Assembly (NCBI RefSeq): GCF_023370075.1
Contig: NZ_CP097152.1
Coordinates: forward strand, 477,488-541,487
Reading direction: 5' to 3'
DNA: 64,000 bases
Source: Deinococcus sp. QL22
GTDB taxonomy: Bacteria; Deinococcota; Deinococci; Deinococcales; Deinococcaceae
Part shown: piece by piece, positions 8,301 to 18,780 of the stretch
Layout of the letters: the number at the start of each line of letters is the position of its first letter
Numbering within the stretch: position 1 is the first letter of the stretch
Position numbers and translations under genes: made by a program
The notes under the pieces: model-generated
The model's database searches: none
What the model was told of the DNA's origin: nothing
The model's input: only the letters and a program-made list of their open reading frames with translations

Positions 8301-11300
8301 CAGGGCGAAGTGGTGTTTCCGGGTGCAGGCTATGTCGAGATGGCCCTTGCAGCGGCCCGCGAAACCTTTGCCGAGCCGGGTGCAGTGCTCAGCGATATCA
8401 CCTTTGCACAGGCCCTGACTTTGCCGCCGGGTGAGGGCCGCGTGGTGCACACTCTCGTAGATGCCCGGCACGCCCTGCATGTGCATAGTCGCCCCGCGAG
8501 CGCGGCAGACGCGGCAGGTTCTGACGCCCCCGCCGCCGAAGACTGGACTTTGCACGCCCGCGCTACATTGCGGCGGTTGGGGGGCCATCTGGCACGGCAA
8601 GAATCGTTGCCCACGCTCCGCGCCTGTTTCCCGCGCCCATACCCCACCGACGCTTTTTACACCCGGTTTCACGCCCTAGGATTGCAGTACGGCCCGCATT
8701 ACCGGGGATTGTCAGAGGTATGGCTGGGTGCGGGAAACGGAGAAGCTTTCGGAATGCTGAGGCCCGCGCTGCCACATGAGGGCGGCTTGTTGCCCCCGCC
8801 CGTGCTGGACGCGTGTTTTCAACTGCTCTTGGGGGCGGTGGCCTCGCTCCCGGATGCCCCGGAAGGCCGCCTGTATTTGCCGGTGCAGATTCGGGAACTG
8901 GTGTTTATTCCCGCTGCCGATGGGTCTGCCCCCCTGTGCGCCCACGCCCGCCTGACCCACTGGGACACGGCCCGCATCACGGGCGACCTGACCCTGATGG
9001 ACGCGGCGGGTCACGTGCTGGCCGAGGTGCGCGGCCTGAGTTGTCAGGCGATAGACAGCGCGGCCACCAGCCTAGACGCCATGCTGTACACCCACACGTG
9101 GGAGCGGCACCCGCTGCTGGAACCTCAACAAGCTGAGCCGATTACCCTGACGCTCCCTGCCCTGTCTGAGTTGGAAGACATCCGCGCCGATACACTGGCC
9201 CGCATAGGAACCCCCCAAGACCGGGCCGACTTTGAAACCCTGAGTGCGCGGCTGGCTGGCCTGTACGCAAGGGCCGCCTTCGCCGACGTACCCAGTGTGC
9301 CCCAATCTGATCTGAGGCAGGCGGCGCAGGCCTTGGCCGATGCCGTCTCTGGTTCCGATGATGCAGATCCTGAAACCCTCTGGCGCTCGCTCTGGTCACG
9401 CTTTCCCGGTCACGCTGCCGAATTGCAGGTACTTCACCGCGCCGGGGCGACGTTGGCGGCGCGGTTGCAAGCTGATAACGCAGATTTCCCCGCTCCCCGA
9501 CCTTCTGCACTCACCACTGATCACTCACCACCCACCGATGTTGCCACACTCTCTGTGCTCGGCGGACTGTCTGGCCCCCTCGACCACCTGCGCTCCGCCT
9601 CGCCTACCGTACGGCCCGCGCATACGCTGTTGGCGGCGGCGCTGACCCGCCTTTTGGATGCCCGGAGCTTGGACGCTCGAACCTCGCCCCAACCTGTGCG
9701 AGTGCTGCAATTGAACGCGGTAGGGGAAGGCTTGTCGGGTGGGTTGACGGCACAGTTGGCCCCCGCGCTGGCCCGCCCCGCCGTCACTCTCACGTTGGCC
9801 GATGCCGACCCAGACGCCCTGGAACGCGCCGCTGCCCGCGCGGGCCAAAGCCTGAGTGCTGCGCCGGAAACGTTGCTGCTCGGCCCCACCCGCCCACTCT
9901 CCGAGCAGTGGGAAGGTGAACAGCAGAGATTCGATGTGGTGGTAGGCGTGGATGTGGGAACAGACGCCGCCGCCAACCTGCGACACCTGCTGGCCCCCGG
10001 CGGCGTGCTGCTGCTGGAATTCACCCGGCGTTTGCCTGCATGGACAGGGCTTTTGCCTGAGCTTGGGGTAGTTTCCAGTCCTTTGGCCGCTCTGAACGCT
10101 GCAGGTATTGAAGACGTGCAGCGTTTGCCCGACGCGCCCGAATCCGAATTGGCCGTGCGAGACCTGATCTGGGGCCGTGCGCCTGTGGGGATGGCCGATC
10201 TGGCTGCCGTTCCTGCCGCTCAAATCGCTGCCCCCGCTGGCCGCTGGCTCCTGTTTGCCGACGATGCCGACTTTGCCGCCCAACTGGGTACCGAATTGAG
10301 CGCGCGGCAAGGCGCGGTGCAAGTGGTGGCCCCGCTGGGCACGCACATTCCCGGCGCATCGGAAGTGCCACCCGCTGACCGCGTCGCCCTGAGTGCGCTG
10401 ATGGTACAGGCCGAGGCGTTTGCGGGAATCATCTTCGCTTGGGGTCTGAATTCTCCTGCCCAACCTTCCGTCACCGAGTTGCAGCACGCCGAAACCTTGG
10501 GCGGCCAAAGCGTGCTGGCGCTGGTGCAGGCTTTAGCAACCCAGGCGTTGGCGACCACTGAAACCAACACGGCGCTCTGGCTAGTCACGCGGGGAGCACA
10601 GGCGGTGAACACAGCGGCGGTCGCGCCTTTGCAAGCAGGCATCTGGGGGCTGGGGCGCGTGGTTGGCACCGAATACCCGCACCTCGAGCCTCGGCTGGTC
10701 GACCTTGATCCGGCTGCTCCGGCGGCGGCCAGTGCTGCCGTACTGGTGCGGGAACTGTTGGGCGGCAGCGCCGAAGATGAACTGGCCTTCCGTGGAGTGG
10801 CGGGCCAGTCGGTGCGCTGGGTTCACCGCCTGACCCGTCCTAGCCGCGATCGGCTGACCACTTCCAGCTCCCGAATCCCTGCCGATACTGCCACGCGCAT
10901 TCACATTCAGCGCCCCGGCGTGCTGGCAAGTTTGGTGCATCAGGCCGCGCCGCGCCGCGCCCCCGAACCTGGAGAAGTCGAAGTGCGTGTGGAAGCCGCC
11001 GCGCTGAATTTTAAGGACATCATGGTGGGGATGGGTCTGCTGTCCGACGAGGCGTTAGAAGGCGGATTCACCGGGCGTTCTTACGGTATGGAAGCGGCGG
11101 GCATCATTGAGCGCGTGGGCGAGGGCGTGACCCAATACATGCCCGGTGACGCGGTGGTGCTGTGCGGCCCCGACGCCCTGAGTACCTTCCGCACCGTGCC
11201 GCTGCCCTACCTGGTGCGCCGTCCCGCCCACCTGTCCAGCGAGGCCGCCGCGACCCTGCCGATTGCGTACCTGACGGCGTATTACGCGCTGCATACCCTG

Positions 11301-13151
11301 TGCCAACTGGGGCCGGATGACCGCGTCCTGATTCATGCGGCGGCGGGCGGCGTGGGCTTGGCGGCTACCGCGCTGTGTCGGCGGGCCGGGGCCACCGTGT
11401 ACGCCACCGCCGGAACACCCGAAAAACGCGAACTGTTGCGGGCGTTGGGTGCGGCCCACATCATGGATTCGCGTACGCTGGATTTTGCCGAAGAAGTAAG
11501 GGCGGTCAGCGGCGGCAAGGGCGTCAGCATCGTGCTGAATTCGTTGTCGGGCGAGGCGATCGGGCGCAGCCTGAGTTGCCTGAGTCCCTACGGCAAATTC
11601 GTGGAAATCGGCAAGCGCGACATCTATCAGAACAGCCCATTGGACTTGGCCCCCTTCCGCAACAACCTGTCCTACTTTGCCGTCGACCTAGACCGGATGT
11701 GGGTCGACCGCCCGCAGATGATGCAGGGCCTGCTGCACACGGTCATGGGCCTGTTCGAGTCCCGCGAGCTTGCGCCGCTGGCCTACCGCGTGTTCCCGTA
11801 TGCGGCGGCAGAATCGGCCTTCCGTTTTATGGCGCAGGCGCGGCACACAGGCAAAGTGGTGCTGGCCCTCACTGCCGAAGCTCCGGCGCAGCTGTCTTCT
11901 GTCCCCAAACCGGTGCGCCTAAACCCAGACGGCGTGTACCTGATCACGGGCGGATTGGGCGGCTTTGGGCTGGCGCTGGCAGGCTGGCTGGCCGGGCGCG
12001 GGGCGCGGCGGCTGGTGCTGGTGGGAAGAAGTGGGGGCAGCGAGGCGGCGCGAACCACCGTGAATGACCTTCTTCAGCACACCGAAGGTTTGCAAATTGC
12101 ACTGGAACAGGCCGATATTGCTGACCCGGACGCCGTGCAAACACTGCTGGAACGCACCCGCCAACTGGGGCCACTGCGCGGCGTATTCCATGCGGCAATG
12201 GTCATCGACGACGCCCTGATCGAGCAACTGACGCCCGAACGATTCAGCCGCGTCACGGCTCCCAAAGTGCTAGGCGCGTGGAATCTGCACACCCACACGC
12301 AGGCTGACCTGCTGGAGGTGTTCGTGTGTTTTTCGTCGGTTAGCGCCCTGATCGGCAATGTGGGGCAGGCCAATTATGCTGCAGCCAACGCTTTTTTAGA
12401 TGCTCTGGCCGATGTCCGCCGCGCCGAGGGTTTGCCTGCACTGACTGTCAACTGGGGCGCGGTGGCCGATGTAGGCTACCTGACCGGGCAAGCGGCGGTG
12501 GCGGGGCGGCTGGAAGCGGTGGGCGTGACGCCCGTTCCGGTGGGTCAACTGTTGGCGGCGTTGGGCGAGTTGTGGCCCGCCGCGCTGAGCCGCGACCCTC
12601 GCACCCCCGGCGCAGTGGGCGTCGCGGCACTGCATTGGCCCTTGCTCGTTCAGTCCCGAGGTGTGCCGTTGCCCCCGCGTTTGGCGCATCTGCTGTCGTC
12701 CGCCGACGCCGAAGCGTCCACCCAAGAGGCAAGCGGATTCCTGTCGGCACTGCTCAGTCTGTCCGCAGAGGAACGCGGAGCCGCCCTGAGTCACCGCCTT
12801 GCCGAACAATTGGCCCGCATCTTGGGCACATCGCCGGGCAAGCTCGACCACGATTTGGCGATCATGAAAATGGGCGTAGATTCGCTGATGGCCGTGGAAC
12901 TGGGCAGCCAGATTCAGGCCGAAACGGGCGTGAAAGTGTCGCCTATGAAGTTTGTCGGCGGCATTACGCTGCGTGGCCTGACCGAATTCGTGCTGGACAG
13001 CCTGACTGCGCCTGCAGCACAGCCGAAGGTATTGACCGTACCGCGTGCTGCCCCCGGAGCTGATCTCCATCAACACGTTGAAACCTTACCGGACGCCGAT
13101 GTCGACGCGATGCTGGCGGGCCTGTTGGCCGAGCAGCGGGGCCGGGCATGA
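5400..13151 (+). CDS. Type I polyketide synthase, single reducing module (KS-AT-DH-ER-KR-ACP)
   Basis: 2583 aa. KS (about 31-458) has [16 protein letters not shown] and [10 protein letters not shown], so the Cys-His-His set is present. AT (about 566-853) has GHSLGE; the specificity-linked motif reads VPFH, neither HAFH (malonyl) nor YASH (methylmalonyl). DH (about 934-1220) has [15 protein letters not shown] and the second catalytic Asp in PVLDACFQ. A region at about 1410-1590 resembles a methyltransferase that has lost its SAM loop. ER (about 1833-2157) has [12 protein letters not shown] (about 2178-2360) has GGLGGFG and the Ser/Tyr region ending [10 protein letters not shown]. The ACP carries GVDSL with Ser2495. 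There is no loading module and no thioesterase. It could act once or iteratively to make a saturated acyl chain. It ends in an ATGA overlap with the NRPS gene. Confidence 0.95.
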   Translation: MTHSEWTPSAFIAAVDGVELAAEVVQPAEAIAIVGIGCRFPGQSNTPHQFWNFLVSGGDAVTEIPAERWRVDAYFNPDHRAPGRTYARWGGFIRDIDQFDAAFFGISPREAARMDPQQRLLLEVADEAFQDAGLPPSTLAGSDTGVFMGVSTCDYAGIQTASNARHSIDSFTNLGVGTCITANRISYHYDFHGPSFVVDTACSSSLVAVSLACKALWNGECAVALTGAVNLMLRPENTMGFSKAQMLSPQGRCKSFDADASGYVRAEGAGVLVLKPLSRAQADGDRIYAVIRAADINQDGRTGGIALPNGEAQAGLLRSIYARAGLNPAGVRYVEAHGTGTVVGDPIEVKALGQVLRASYAPGQPECLIGSVKSNLGHLEAASGMAGLIKAALSIQQRELPGNLHFHTPNPAIPFDAYGLRVVVGQQAWPTDPDGSQSFLTGINSFGFGGTNAHVVLDSAPLIPELQAKAADSHNRAELLPISARSPEALRAVAEQYRDFSASHLHLPLPDLAATLGRHREHHPYRLSLAPRNHLEWQEQLQAFLDSETRAGMAQGRTVAEGERVPLAFVFAGMGPQWWGMGRELLGESGEPVFRAALEEIDALLAVYTGWSLLAELTRPEEESRINETQIAQPAIFALQVALARLWASWGVLPDVIIGHSLGEAAAAHIAGALSLPDAVHLIYQRSRLQHSTAGQGKMLAVTLPPAEATALVAEFPGRVSVAAINSPTDLTLAGVTADLETIAARLTAADVFNAFLKVDVPFHSPVMEQIRTEFFTVMGGLVPRAPSIPLMSTTFGRWIEGAELDVTAWWHNIRQSVLFEGGIRQILGGGPHVFLEVSAHPALSASLTRCIAAAAQPHARNASVVLPSLRRLEPERITLLGSLGRLYTLGREMVWPRIHTAAPQHLPLPLYPWQHERHWNETARAHRERLGLKLHPLLGERQDSATPAWENVLDAYSTPDLRDHVVQGEVVFPGAGYVEMALAAARETFAEPGAVLSDITFAQALTLPPGEGRVVHTLVDARHALHVHSRPASAADAAGSDAPAAEDWTLHARATLRRLGGHLARQESLPTLRACFPRPYPTDAFYTRFHALGLQYGPHYRGLSEVWLGAGNGEAFGMLRPALPHEGGLLPPPVLDACFQLLLGAVASLPDAPEGRLYLPVQIRELVFIPAADGSAPLCAHARLTHWDTARITGDLTLMDAAGHVLAEVRGLSCQAIDSAATSLDAMLYTHTWERHPLLEPQQAEPITLTLPALSELEDIRADTLARIGTPQDRADFETLSARLAGLYARAAFADVPSVPQSDLRQAAQALADAVSGSDDADPETLWRSLWSRFPGHAAELQVLHRAGATLAARLQADNADFPAPRPSALTTDHSPPTDVATLSVLGGLSGPLDHLRSASPTVRPAHTLLAAALTRLLDARSLDARTSPQPVRVLQLNAVGEGLSGGLTAQLAPALARPAVTLTLADADPDALERAAARAGQSLSAAPETLLLGPTRPLSEQWEGEQQRFDVVVGVDVGTDAAANLRHLLAPGGVLLLEFTRRLPAWTGLLPELGVVSSPLAALNAAGIEDVQRLPDAPESELAVRDLIWGRAPVGMADLAAVPAAQIAAPAGRWLLFADDADFAAQLGTELSARQGAVQVVAPLGTHIPGASEVPPADRVALSALMVQAEAFAGIIFAWGLNSPAQPSVTELQHAETLGGQSVLALVQALATQALATTETNTALWLVTRGAQAVNTAAVAPLQAGIWGLGRVVGTEYPHLEPRLVDLDPAAPAAASAAVLVRELLGGSAEDELAFRGVAGQSVRWVHRLTRPSRDRLTTSSSRIPADTATRIHIQRPGVLASLVHQAAPRRAPEPGEVEVRVEAAALNFKDIMVGMGLLSDEALEGGFTGRSYGMEAAGIIERVGEGVTQYMPGDAVVLCGPDALSTFRTVPLPYLVRRPAHLSSEAAATLPIAYLTAYYALHTLCQLGPDDRVLIHAAAGGVGLAATALCRRAGATVYATAGTPEKRELLRALGAAHIMDSRTLDFAEEVRAVSGGKGVSIVLNSLSGEAIGRSLSCLSPYGKFVEIGKRDIYQNSPLDLAPFRNNLSYFAVDLDRMWVDRPQMMQGLLHTVMGLFESRELAPLAYRVFPYAAAESAFRFMAQARHTGKVVLALTAEAPAQLSSVPKPVRLNPDGVYLITGGLGGFGLALAGWLAGRGARRLVLVGRSGGSEAARTTVNDLLQHTEGLQIALEQADIADPDAVQTLLERTRQLGPLRGVFHAAMVIDDALIEQLTPERFSRVTAPKVLGAWNLHTHTQADLLEVFVCFSSVSALIGNVGQANYAAANAFLDALADVRRAEGLPALTVNWGAVADVGYLTGQAAVAGRLEAVGVTPVPVGQLLAALGELWPAALSRDPRTPGAVGVAALHWPLLVQSRGVPLPPRLAHLLSSADAEASTQEASGFLSALLSLSAEERGAALSHRLAEQLARILGTSPGKLDHDLAIMKMGVDSLMAVELGSQIQAETGVKVSPMKFVGGITLRGLTEFVLDSLTAPAAQPKVLTVPRAAPGADLHQHVETLPDADVDAMLAGLLAEQRGRA

Positions 13152-16100
13152 CCGTCACTGGCCCGCCCTCCCATCTCCCAGCAGACCAAGCGTCAACTCA
13201 GCCATCAGACCCACTGGCGCACCTGACCCCTGATCAAAAACGGGCCTTGCTGTTGCGCCTACTGCAAGAAAAAGAAGTGGCGGCAGCGGCGGCCCCAGCT
13301 GTTCCGACTCGTGCAGCCCTGCCCACTGTCACGCCTGACCCGGCCCACGCGCACGCTCCCTTCCCACTCACCGATATTCAGCACGCTTACTGGCTGGGCC
13401 GCACAAAAGGACTGGAATTGGGCGGCGTGGGAGCGCACGTCTACAGTGAATTTGACCTAACGATAACGGATAGGGCGATGACCGACGTGGGGCGCATGGC
13501 GCGGGCGTGGCAACAAGTCGTCGCCCGCCACGCTCAACTCAGGATCGTCGTGCAGCCGGACGGTCTTCAGCGTGTGCTGGAGCAGGTGCCCGATGTTGAG
13601 ATTGTCGAAACTGACCTCACGGGCCTGACCGCCGCTGAGAGTGAGGCCCGCCTGAGCGCCCACCGTGCCGACATGCAGGCCCGCGTATACGACCCCGCCG
13701 TGTGGCCCATGTTCGACCTGCGGGCGCTGCGTCTCGCGTCCGGTGTCACGCGGGTGTGCGTGTCCTTCGACATGCTGCTGCTCGACCTGCGCTCCTTTCA
13801 ACTGGTGCTGGAAGACTGGTTGGTGTATTACAACAACCCCGATGCCGCGCTGCCGCCGCTGCCGATCACCTTCCGCGAGTACTGCCAGGCCGAAGCCACC
13901 CTGGAAGGTTCTGAGCTGCGGGCCACCTCGAAGGCGTACTGGACGGCCCGTCTACCTGAACTCCCCCCCGCACCCGAATTGCCCCGGCCCCGCACTCTCG
14001 ATTCCGTATCCCAAGACAGTCCCGAAGGACGTACGTTTTCTCGTCGCAGCGCCCGCCTGGAGCCGCAGGAGTGGCAAGCGCTCAAAATGTTGGCGAACCA
14101 ACACGGTGTCACGCCCGCCAGTGTGCTGCTGGGTGCGTTCGGCACGGTATTGGCGGGCTGGAGCGGAAGCCGCCGCTTTACGCTGAACCTGACTGTCTTC
14201 AACCGCCTGCCACTGCATGCCGCCGTGCCCCGATTGGTGGGCGACTTTACCGGAACCACGCTGCTGGCCTTCGATTTCAAGCCCACCGAAGCCTTTAGCG
14301 CCCGCGCCGCTCGGCTTCAGTCGCAGTTGTGGGCCGACCTGGAGCACCGCTATTACAGCGGCGTACAGGTCATGCGCGACATAACACGGGAAACAGGAGT
14401 GCGTCACGCCCTGTGTCCCGTCGTGTTTACCAGTCACCTTGCAGGTGGGCACAGCGCCCAAGACACCATTCCGCCGCCGCTGCCCGTACAGGTGGTGTAC
14501 GGCCTGTCGCAGACCCCGCAAGTCAACCTCGACTATCAGGTGTTCGAGCAGGGCGGCGGCCTGAATATTTCTTGGGACGCCCGCGCCGCGCTGTTTGCTC
14601 CCAGCGTGCTGGACGAGATGTTTGCGGCCAACCTGCGCCTGTTGCATGACCTTGCCAGCGGCGCGGCATGGACAGCCACCCATCATCCGCTTGCTCCGGC
14701 GCACCAATTGGCGGCGCGGGCCACGGGTCCCGCTCCCGGTTTTGAACACAATCCCCACCGCAGCCCGGCCACCCTGCCCGGCCTGTTCGAGTCCCGCGCC
14801 GCCGTACAGCCCAGCGCCCCTGCCCTGATTGCAGGCGACCAAGTTTGGACTTACGGCCAACTGGACACCCTGACCGCAGCTTGGGCGCAGGCTCTGCGGG
14901 CCGCTGGCGTGGGCGCAGGCCAACCCGTCGCACTGGTCATGGAGCACGGCTGGGAAGGCGCGGCGGCGGCGTTGGCGGTGATGCGGGCGGGCGGCGCGTA
15001 TTTGCCCATTGACCCCGACCAGCCCCATGAACGCATCCTCAATGTGCTGCACTCCAGCGGCGCACAATTGGCGTTGACGCAGCCGCATGTGCTGGCCCGC
15101 TGGCCTGCCCCACCCGGCCTGACCGTATGGCCCTTCACTGATTCGCCGCCGCCCGCCGCGAAGGTGCCGCTTCCCACGGTGTTGCCCACCGACCTCGCCT
15201 ACATCATCTACACGTCCGGCTCCACGGGGCAGCCCAAAGGCGTGATGATCGATCACCGCGGTTCAGTCACTACCGTACTGGACGTAAACCACCGCTTCGC
15301 CATCGGCCCGGCTGACCGGGTGTTGGGCGTGTCGGCTCTCACCTTCGACTTGTCGGTGTACGACCTATTCGGCACCTTCGCGGCGGGCGCGGCGCTGGTG
15401 CTGCCTACCCACACGGGCCGCCGCGACCCCGACCACTGGCGGCACCTGATTGGGACTCACAGCGTCACGGTCTGGAATTCGGTTCCGGCGCTGCTGACAA
15501 TGCTTCTGGAGAACGGGCTGATCGGGTCTGACGGTTCTTCCGATTTGGCTTCCCTCCGCCTGCTCCTACTCAGCGGTGACTGGATTCCGTTGGGCCTGTT
15601 GCCAACCGTGCAAAAGCACTTGCCGCAGGCTCAGTTGATCAGTTTGGGCGGGGCAACCGAAGCTTCTATCTGGTCGATTTTGCACGAAGTGGACAGACCG
15701 GATCCTGGCTGGGCCAGCGTTCCGTATGGCCGCGCCATGTCCTATCAAACGGTGCAGGTGCTCGATTCCGCCCTGAATCCCGCGCCTGATCTGGCCCCCG
15801 GAGAGTTGTTTATTGGCGGCGTAGGCGTGGCGCTGGGCTACTGGCAGGACGCCGAACGCAGCGCCTCCCGCTTTTTTGTGCATCCACGCACCGGAGAAAG
15901 GCTGTACCGCACGGGCGATTTGGGGCGCGTGCTGCCGGGCGGAACCTTAGAGTTGCTGGGCCGCGTCGACCGTCAAGTCAAACTTCGCGGCCACCGCATC
16001 GAACTCGGAGAAGTCGAAGCCGCCATCCGCGCGGTGCCGGGCGTGCGGGACACATTGGTCACGGTGCGCCCCGGCCCCGCCGGACAGCCGACGCTCACGG

Positions 16101-17005
16101 CTTACCTCATTCCAGACGCCATGCCTGAAGTTGCTGGCCCAGATTCCCTCGTGGCCGAACTACTGCAAGCTGCCGATACCCTGCGCCCCTACCAGAGTGG
16201 CAACGCCGAGCTAGACGCAGAACTGAAGCTGTTGACCACGCTGGAGGCCCGCGCCGCCTTTAAGCAACAATCGTCCGTCTCTCGTTTTGAAAGCGGCCCG
16301 ACTTTTCCGCTCACTTCGCCCGCTGGCCCGCACCTGGAGCGGCTCCGCGCCCGCCGCAGCTTCCGCCGCTACGCGCTGGAGCCACTGCCCGCGCCTGTCT
16401 TCGGAGCGTGGCTGGGCGCGCTCCTGCCCGATCCCCTTACCGGGCGGCGGCGCTACGCCTCGGCGGGCGACCTGTACCCGTTGAGCGCGTACGTGTGGGC
16501 ACGGGCAGGCCGTATTGAAGGGCTGAACGCTGGCCTGCACGTCCTCGACACCGCTTCCGGCTGCCTGCGTGCCGTCCCCGACGCGCCGCCTCTGCCCCGC
16601 GCCGCCTACCATCCCCTCATCAACCGCCCCATGTTCGACGAGGCCGCCTTCGCTCTATTCTTGGTGGCCGATCTGCGGACTATCGCCCCGGTATACGGCG
16701 ACCGCTCGATTCACTTTTGTACGCTTGAGGCGGGCCTGATGACCGGCCTGCTGGAGCTTCAGGCTGCGTCTACGGCGCTGGGGGTGTGTCAGGTGGGCGA
16801 GTTGAACGACTCCGCTGTAGCCCGCGCCCTGTGCCTCGGCGCCGCGCAACGCCCCATCCATTCGTTGGTGGGCGGCCTACTGGAACCCGACCGAATGGCG
16901 GCCACCCGCGCCGCCAGCATTGCCGATCTGCGCCCGGAAGCCCGCTTTGCCCGCTTGCTGCACCGGGTCACGGCGGCTTCCGGGCCAGAGGAAGGCCTGC
17001 CATGA
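13148..17005 (+). CDS. NRPS: cyclization - cysteine adenylation (incomplete) - FMN oxidase
   Basis: 1285 aa. The N-terminal domain is a heterocyclization (Cy) domain: FPLTDIQHAYWLGR (about 72) and DxxxxDxxS as D208, D213, S216. The adenylation domain (about 541-1000) has YTSGSTGQPKG (about 688) and GRVDRQVKLRGHRIELGEVEA. Its binding-pocket residues read approximately D-L-Y-N-L-S-L-I-W, matching the known cysteine code; the final Lys is missing from this protein. After the A8 region comes a SagB/McbC-like FMN oxidase domain (about 1045-1260; RRSFRRYALEPLP, YASAGDLYPL, HFCTLEAGLMTG). No A10 motif and no carrier domain follow; both are in the next gene, which starts in an ATGA overlap. Expected chemistry: cysteine activation, condensation, cyclization to thiazoline, oxidation to thiazole. 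Confidence 0.93.
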   Translation: MTVTGPPSHLPADQASTQPSDPLAHLTPDQKRALLLRLLQEKEVAAAAAPAVPTRAALPTVTPDPAHAHAPFPLTDIQHAYWLGRTKGLELGGVGAHVYSEFDLTITDRAMTDVGRMARAWQQVVARHAQLRIVVQPDGLQRVLEQVPDVEIVETDLTGLTAAESEARLSAHRADMQARVYDPAVWPMFDLRALRLASGVTRVCVSFDMLLLDLRSFQLVLEDWLVYYNNPDAALPPLPITFREYCQAEATLEGSELRATSKAYWTARLPELPPAPELPRPRTLDSVSQDSPEGRTFSRRSARLEPQEWQALKMLANQHGVTPASVLLGAFGTVLAGWSGSRRFTLNLTVFNRLPLHAAVPRLVGDFTGTTLLAFDFKPTEAFSARAARLQSQLWADLEHRYYSGVQVMRDITRETGVRHALCPVVFTSHLAGGHSAQDTIPPPLPVQVVYGLSQTPQVNLDYQVFEQGGGLNISWDARAALFAPSVLDEMFAANLRLLHDLASGAAWTATHHPLAPAHQLAARATGPAPGFEHNPHRSPATLPGLFESRAAVQPSAPALIAGDQVWTYGQLDTLTAAWAQALRAAGVGAGQPVALVMEHGWEGAAAALAVMRAGGAYLPIDPDQPHERILNVLHSSGAQLALTQPHVLARWPAPPGLTVWPFTDSPPPAAKVPLPTVLPTDLAYIIYTSGSTGQPKGVMIDHRGSVTTVLDVNHRFAIGPADRVLGVSALTFDLSVYDLFGTFAAGAALVLPTHTGRRDPDHWRHLIGTHSVTVWNSVPALLTMLLENGLIGSDGSSDLASLRLLLLSGDWIPLGLLPTVQKHLPQAQLISLGGATEASIWSILHEVDRPDPGWASVPYGRAMSYQTVQVLDSALNPAPDLAPGELFIGGVGVALGYWQDAERSASRFFVHPRTGERLYRTGDLGRVLPGGTLELLGRVDRQVKLRGHRIELGEVEAAIRAVPGVRDTLVTVRPGPAGQPTLTAYLIPDAMPEVAGPDSLVAELLQAADTLRPYQSGNAELDAELKLLTTLEARAAFKQQSSVSRFESGPTFPLTSPAGPHLERLRARRSFRRYALEPLPAPVFGAWLGALLPDPLTGRRRYASAGDLYPLSAYVWARAGRIEGLNAGLHVLDTASGCLRAVPDAPPLPRAAYHPLINRPMFDEAAFALFLVADLRTIAPVYGDRSIHFCTLEAGLMTGLLELQAASTALGVCQVGELNDSAVARALCLGAAQRPIHSLVGGLLEPDRMAATRAASIADLRPEARFARLLHRVTAASGPEEGLP

Positions 17006-18780
17006 GCCAACGGACGCCCACCCAATTCATCTCCACTCCACTCACACCGACGCAGCGCACGTTACTGGCCCGCCTATTGGCCGAGCAGGAGCTTGCGCCG
17101 CCGCCTGCCTCCGCCGCCGAGCAACTCAGCGCAGACGTGCTGGCGGAACTGGAACGCCGCCTGCCCGCCCACCTGATTCCCCGCCAGTTTGCCGTGCTGC
17201 CCGCCTTTCCCCTCACGGCCAACGGCAAAGTAGACCCCACCGCGCTGCCCGACCCGGCCCCCACAGCGGCAGGCCACGCCGCCTCACCGCGCACCGACCT
17301 GGAGCGCGACGTGTTGGCCGTCTTCTGCGAAGTCCTGAACCGCCCTGCTCTCGGCATTCACGACGACTTTTTCCTGATGGGCGGTGATTCACTGCTGGCA
17401 ACGGAATTGGGGGCCAAACTGCGCGACCGCTTGGGTGTGACCCTGCCCGTGGCCCTGATGTTTTCGTCGCCTACACCAGCAGGAGTGGCGGCGGGCGTGG
17501 CTGTGGCCCAAAGAACCCGGCCCACAACACCGGACTCCCTCGACCTCTCCGAATTCGAGGCCGACGACACCGACTTGGAACAGTCCACCGACCTCTTACG
17601 GGCCGATGTGAATCTGGCCGCCGAGATTCGGCCTGCGCCTGGGGCCGAAACCACGCCGCCGGGGCAATGGCGGGCCGTCTTCCTGACCGGAGCCACCGGG
17701 TTTTTTGGCTCGCATCTGCTGGCCGAACTGTTGGCGACGACAAGCCTGACCGTGCATTGCTTGGTTCGCGCCGACTCGTCGGAAGCCGCCCTAGAACGCT
17801 TACGGGCCGCTCAGCAGCGATTCTGTCCGGACAGAATTTGGGATGCCAGCCGTATCCGTACCCATCCCGGCGACCTGACTTTTCCCCACTTTGGGCTGGG
17901 AGAGGCTAGATTTTCCGCCCTAGCTGAAGAAGTCGACGCCCTGTTTCACGCCGGGGCCACTGTGAATTTTGCTTACGCTTACGCCACCCTTAAACCCAGC
18001 AACGTGGACGCCTGCGCCGACCTGTTCCGGCTGGCGGTGCGCGGCCACCTGAAGCCCGTCCATTTTGTGAGTACCATTCACCTGTTCAGCAGTTCGCGTT
18101 TGCTGGGCCGCGCCCGGATTGCCGAAACCGAACACATAGACGCCCTGCCCACCGTGACGGGCGGGTATGCCCAAAGCCGCTGGGTGGCCGAACGTGTGGC
18201 GGCGCAGGCGTGTCGGCGCGGCATTCCGGTCACCATTTACCGCCCCAGCATCATTGGCGGCGATACGCGCACGGGTGTCAGCAACGAGAACGACGCGCTG
18301 TGCCGCCTGCTGCGGGGCTGCGTTCAACTGGGTGCTGCTCCCAACATCCGCAGCGGCCTGAACATCGTCAGTGCCGACTACGCTGCCTCCGGACTGGTGC
18401 GCTTGGCGCTGGACGAAACTTCGCAGGGGCAGACCTACCATCTCGTCAACCCCGAAATCAGCGCCCTGAACGACATTTTTGAATACCTCCGCGCTTCCGG
18501 CTACCCGCTAGACACCACCGATTACGGCGACTGGCAGGCCCGCATCGAGGCGGCGGGGCCAGAAAACTCGCTCTACACATTGCTGCCCCTGATCGCCCAT
18601 CTGGGCGTGGCCGAGGCGACTGGGTTGCGGCCGCCGCATTTTGACGGAGCGCAGGCGGTGGCCCGGCTCGCCCCGATGGGCCTGACCTGCCCGCCCGTGA
18701 CTGCCAACCTGATACAGTTTTACCTGTCAGGCATGGTCAAGAGTGGGTTTTTACCCTCTCCGAGTGCAGGAAAGTCATGA
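17002..18780 (+). CDS. NRPS: adenylation C-terminal subdomain - PCP - thioester reductase
   Basis: 592 aa. Residues about 40-85 carry the end of an adenylation domain: LPAHLIPRQFAVL, then LTANGKVD with the A10 catalytic Lys at 76, so it completes the domain in the preceding protein. The PCP follows with GGDSLL (Ser130). Residues from about 225 form a NAD(P)H-dependent thioester reductase of the extended SDR type (LTGATGFFGSHLL near 229). The YxxxK position reads YAQSR (Tyr389, Arg393), so Lys is replaced by Arg. The reductase would release the product as an aldehyde. ATG 17002 overlaps the upstream stop, while the frame itself stays open from further upstream without coding content. The stop overlaps the next start as ATGA. 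Confidence 0.92.
   Translation: MSQRTPTQFISTPLTPTQRTLLARLLAEQELAPPPASAAEQLSADVLAELERRLPAHLIPRQFAVLPAFPLTANGKVDPTALPDPAPTAAGHAASPRTDLERDVLAVFCEVLNRPALGIHDDFFLMGGDSLLATELGAKLRDRLGVTLPVALMFSSPTPAGVAAGVAVAQRTRPTTPDSLDLSEFEADDTDLEQSTDLLRADVNLAAEIRPAPGAETTPPGQWRAVFLTGATGFFGSHLLAELLATTSLTVHCLVRADSSEAALERLRAAQQRFCPDRIWDASRIRTHPGDLTFPHFGLGEARFSALAEEVDALFHAGATVNFAYAYATLKPSNVDACADLFRLAVRGHLKPVHFVSTIHLFSSSRLLGRARIAETEHIDALPTVTGGYAQSRWVAERVAAQACRRGIPVTIYRPSIIGGDTRTGVSNENDALCRLLRGCVQLGAAPNIRSGLNIVSADYAASGLVRLALDETSQGQTYHLVNPEISALNDIFEYLRASGYPLDTTDYGDWQARIEAAGPENSLYTLLPLIAHLGVAEATGLRPPHFDGAQAVARLAPMGLTCPPVTANLIQFYLSGMVKSGFLPSPSAGKS

Noticed and set aside
9525..10508. Long minus-strand open frame inside the PKS gene
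   Set aside because: It is antisense to a strongly supported PKS, has no motif or ribosome site, and arises from high third-position GC. The same applies to other antisense frames across the cluster, such as 13952-15256 and 19317-20264.
16786..17001. Upstream extension of the second NRPS frame into the oxidase region
   Set aside because: In that frame the sequence is a shadow of the oxidase domain. ATG 17002 with the ATGA overlap is the sensible start.
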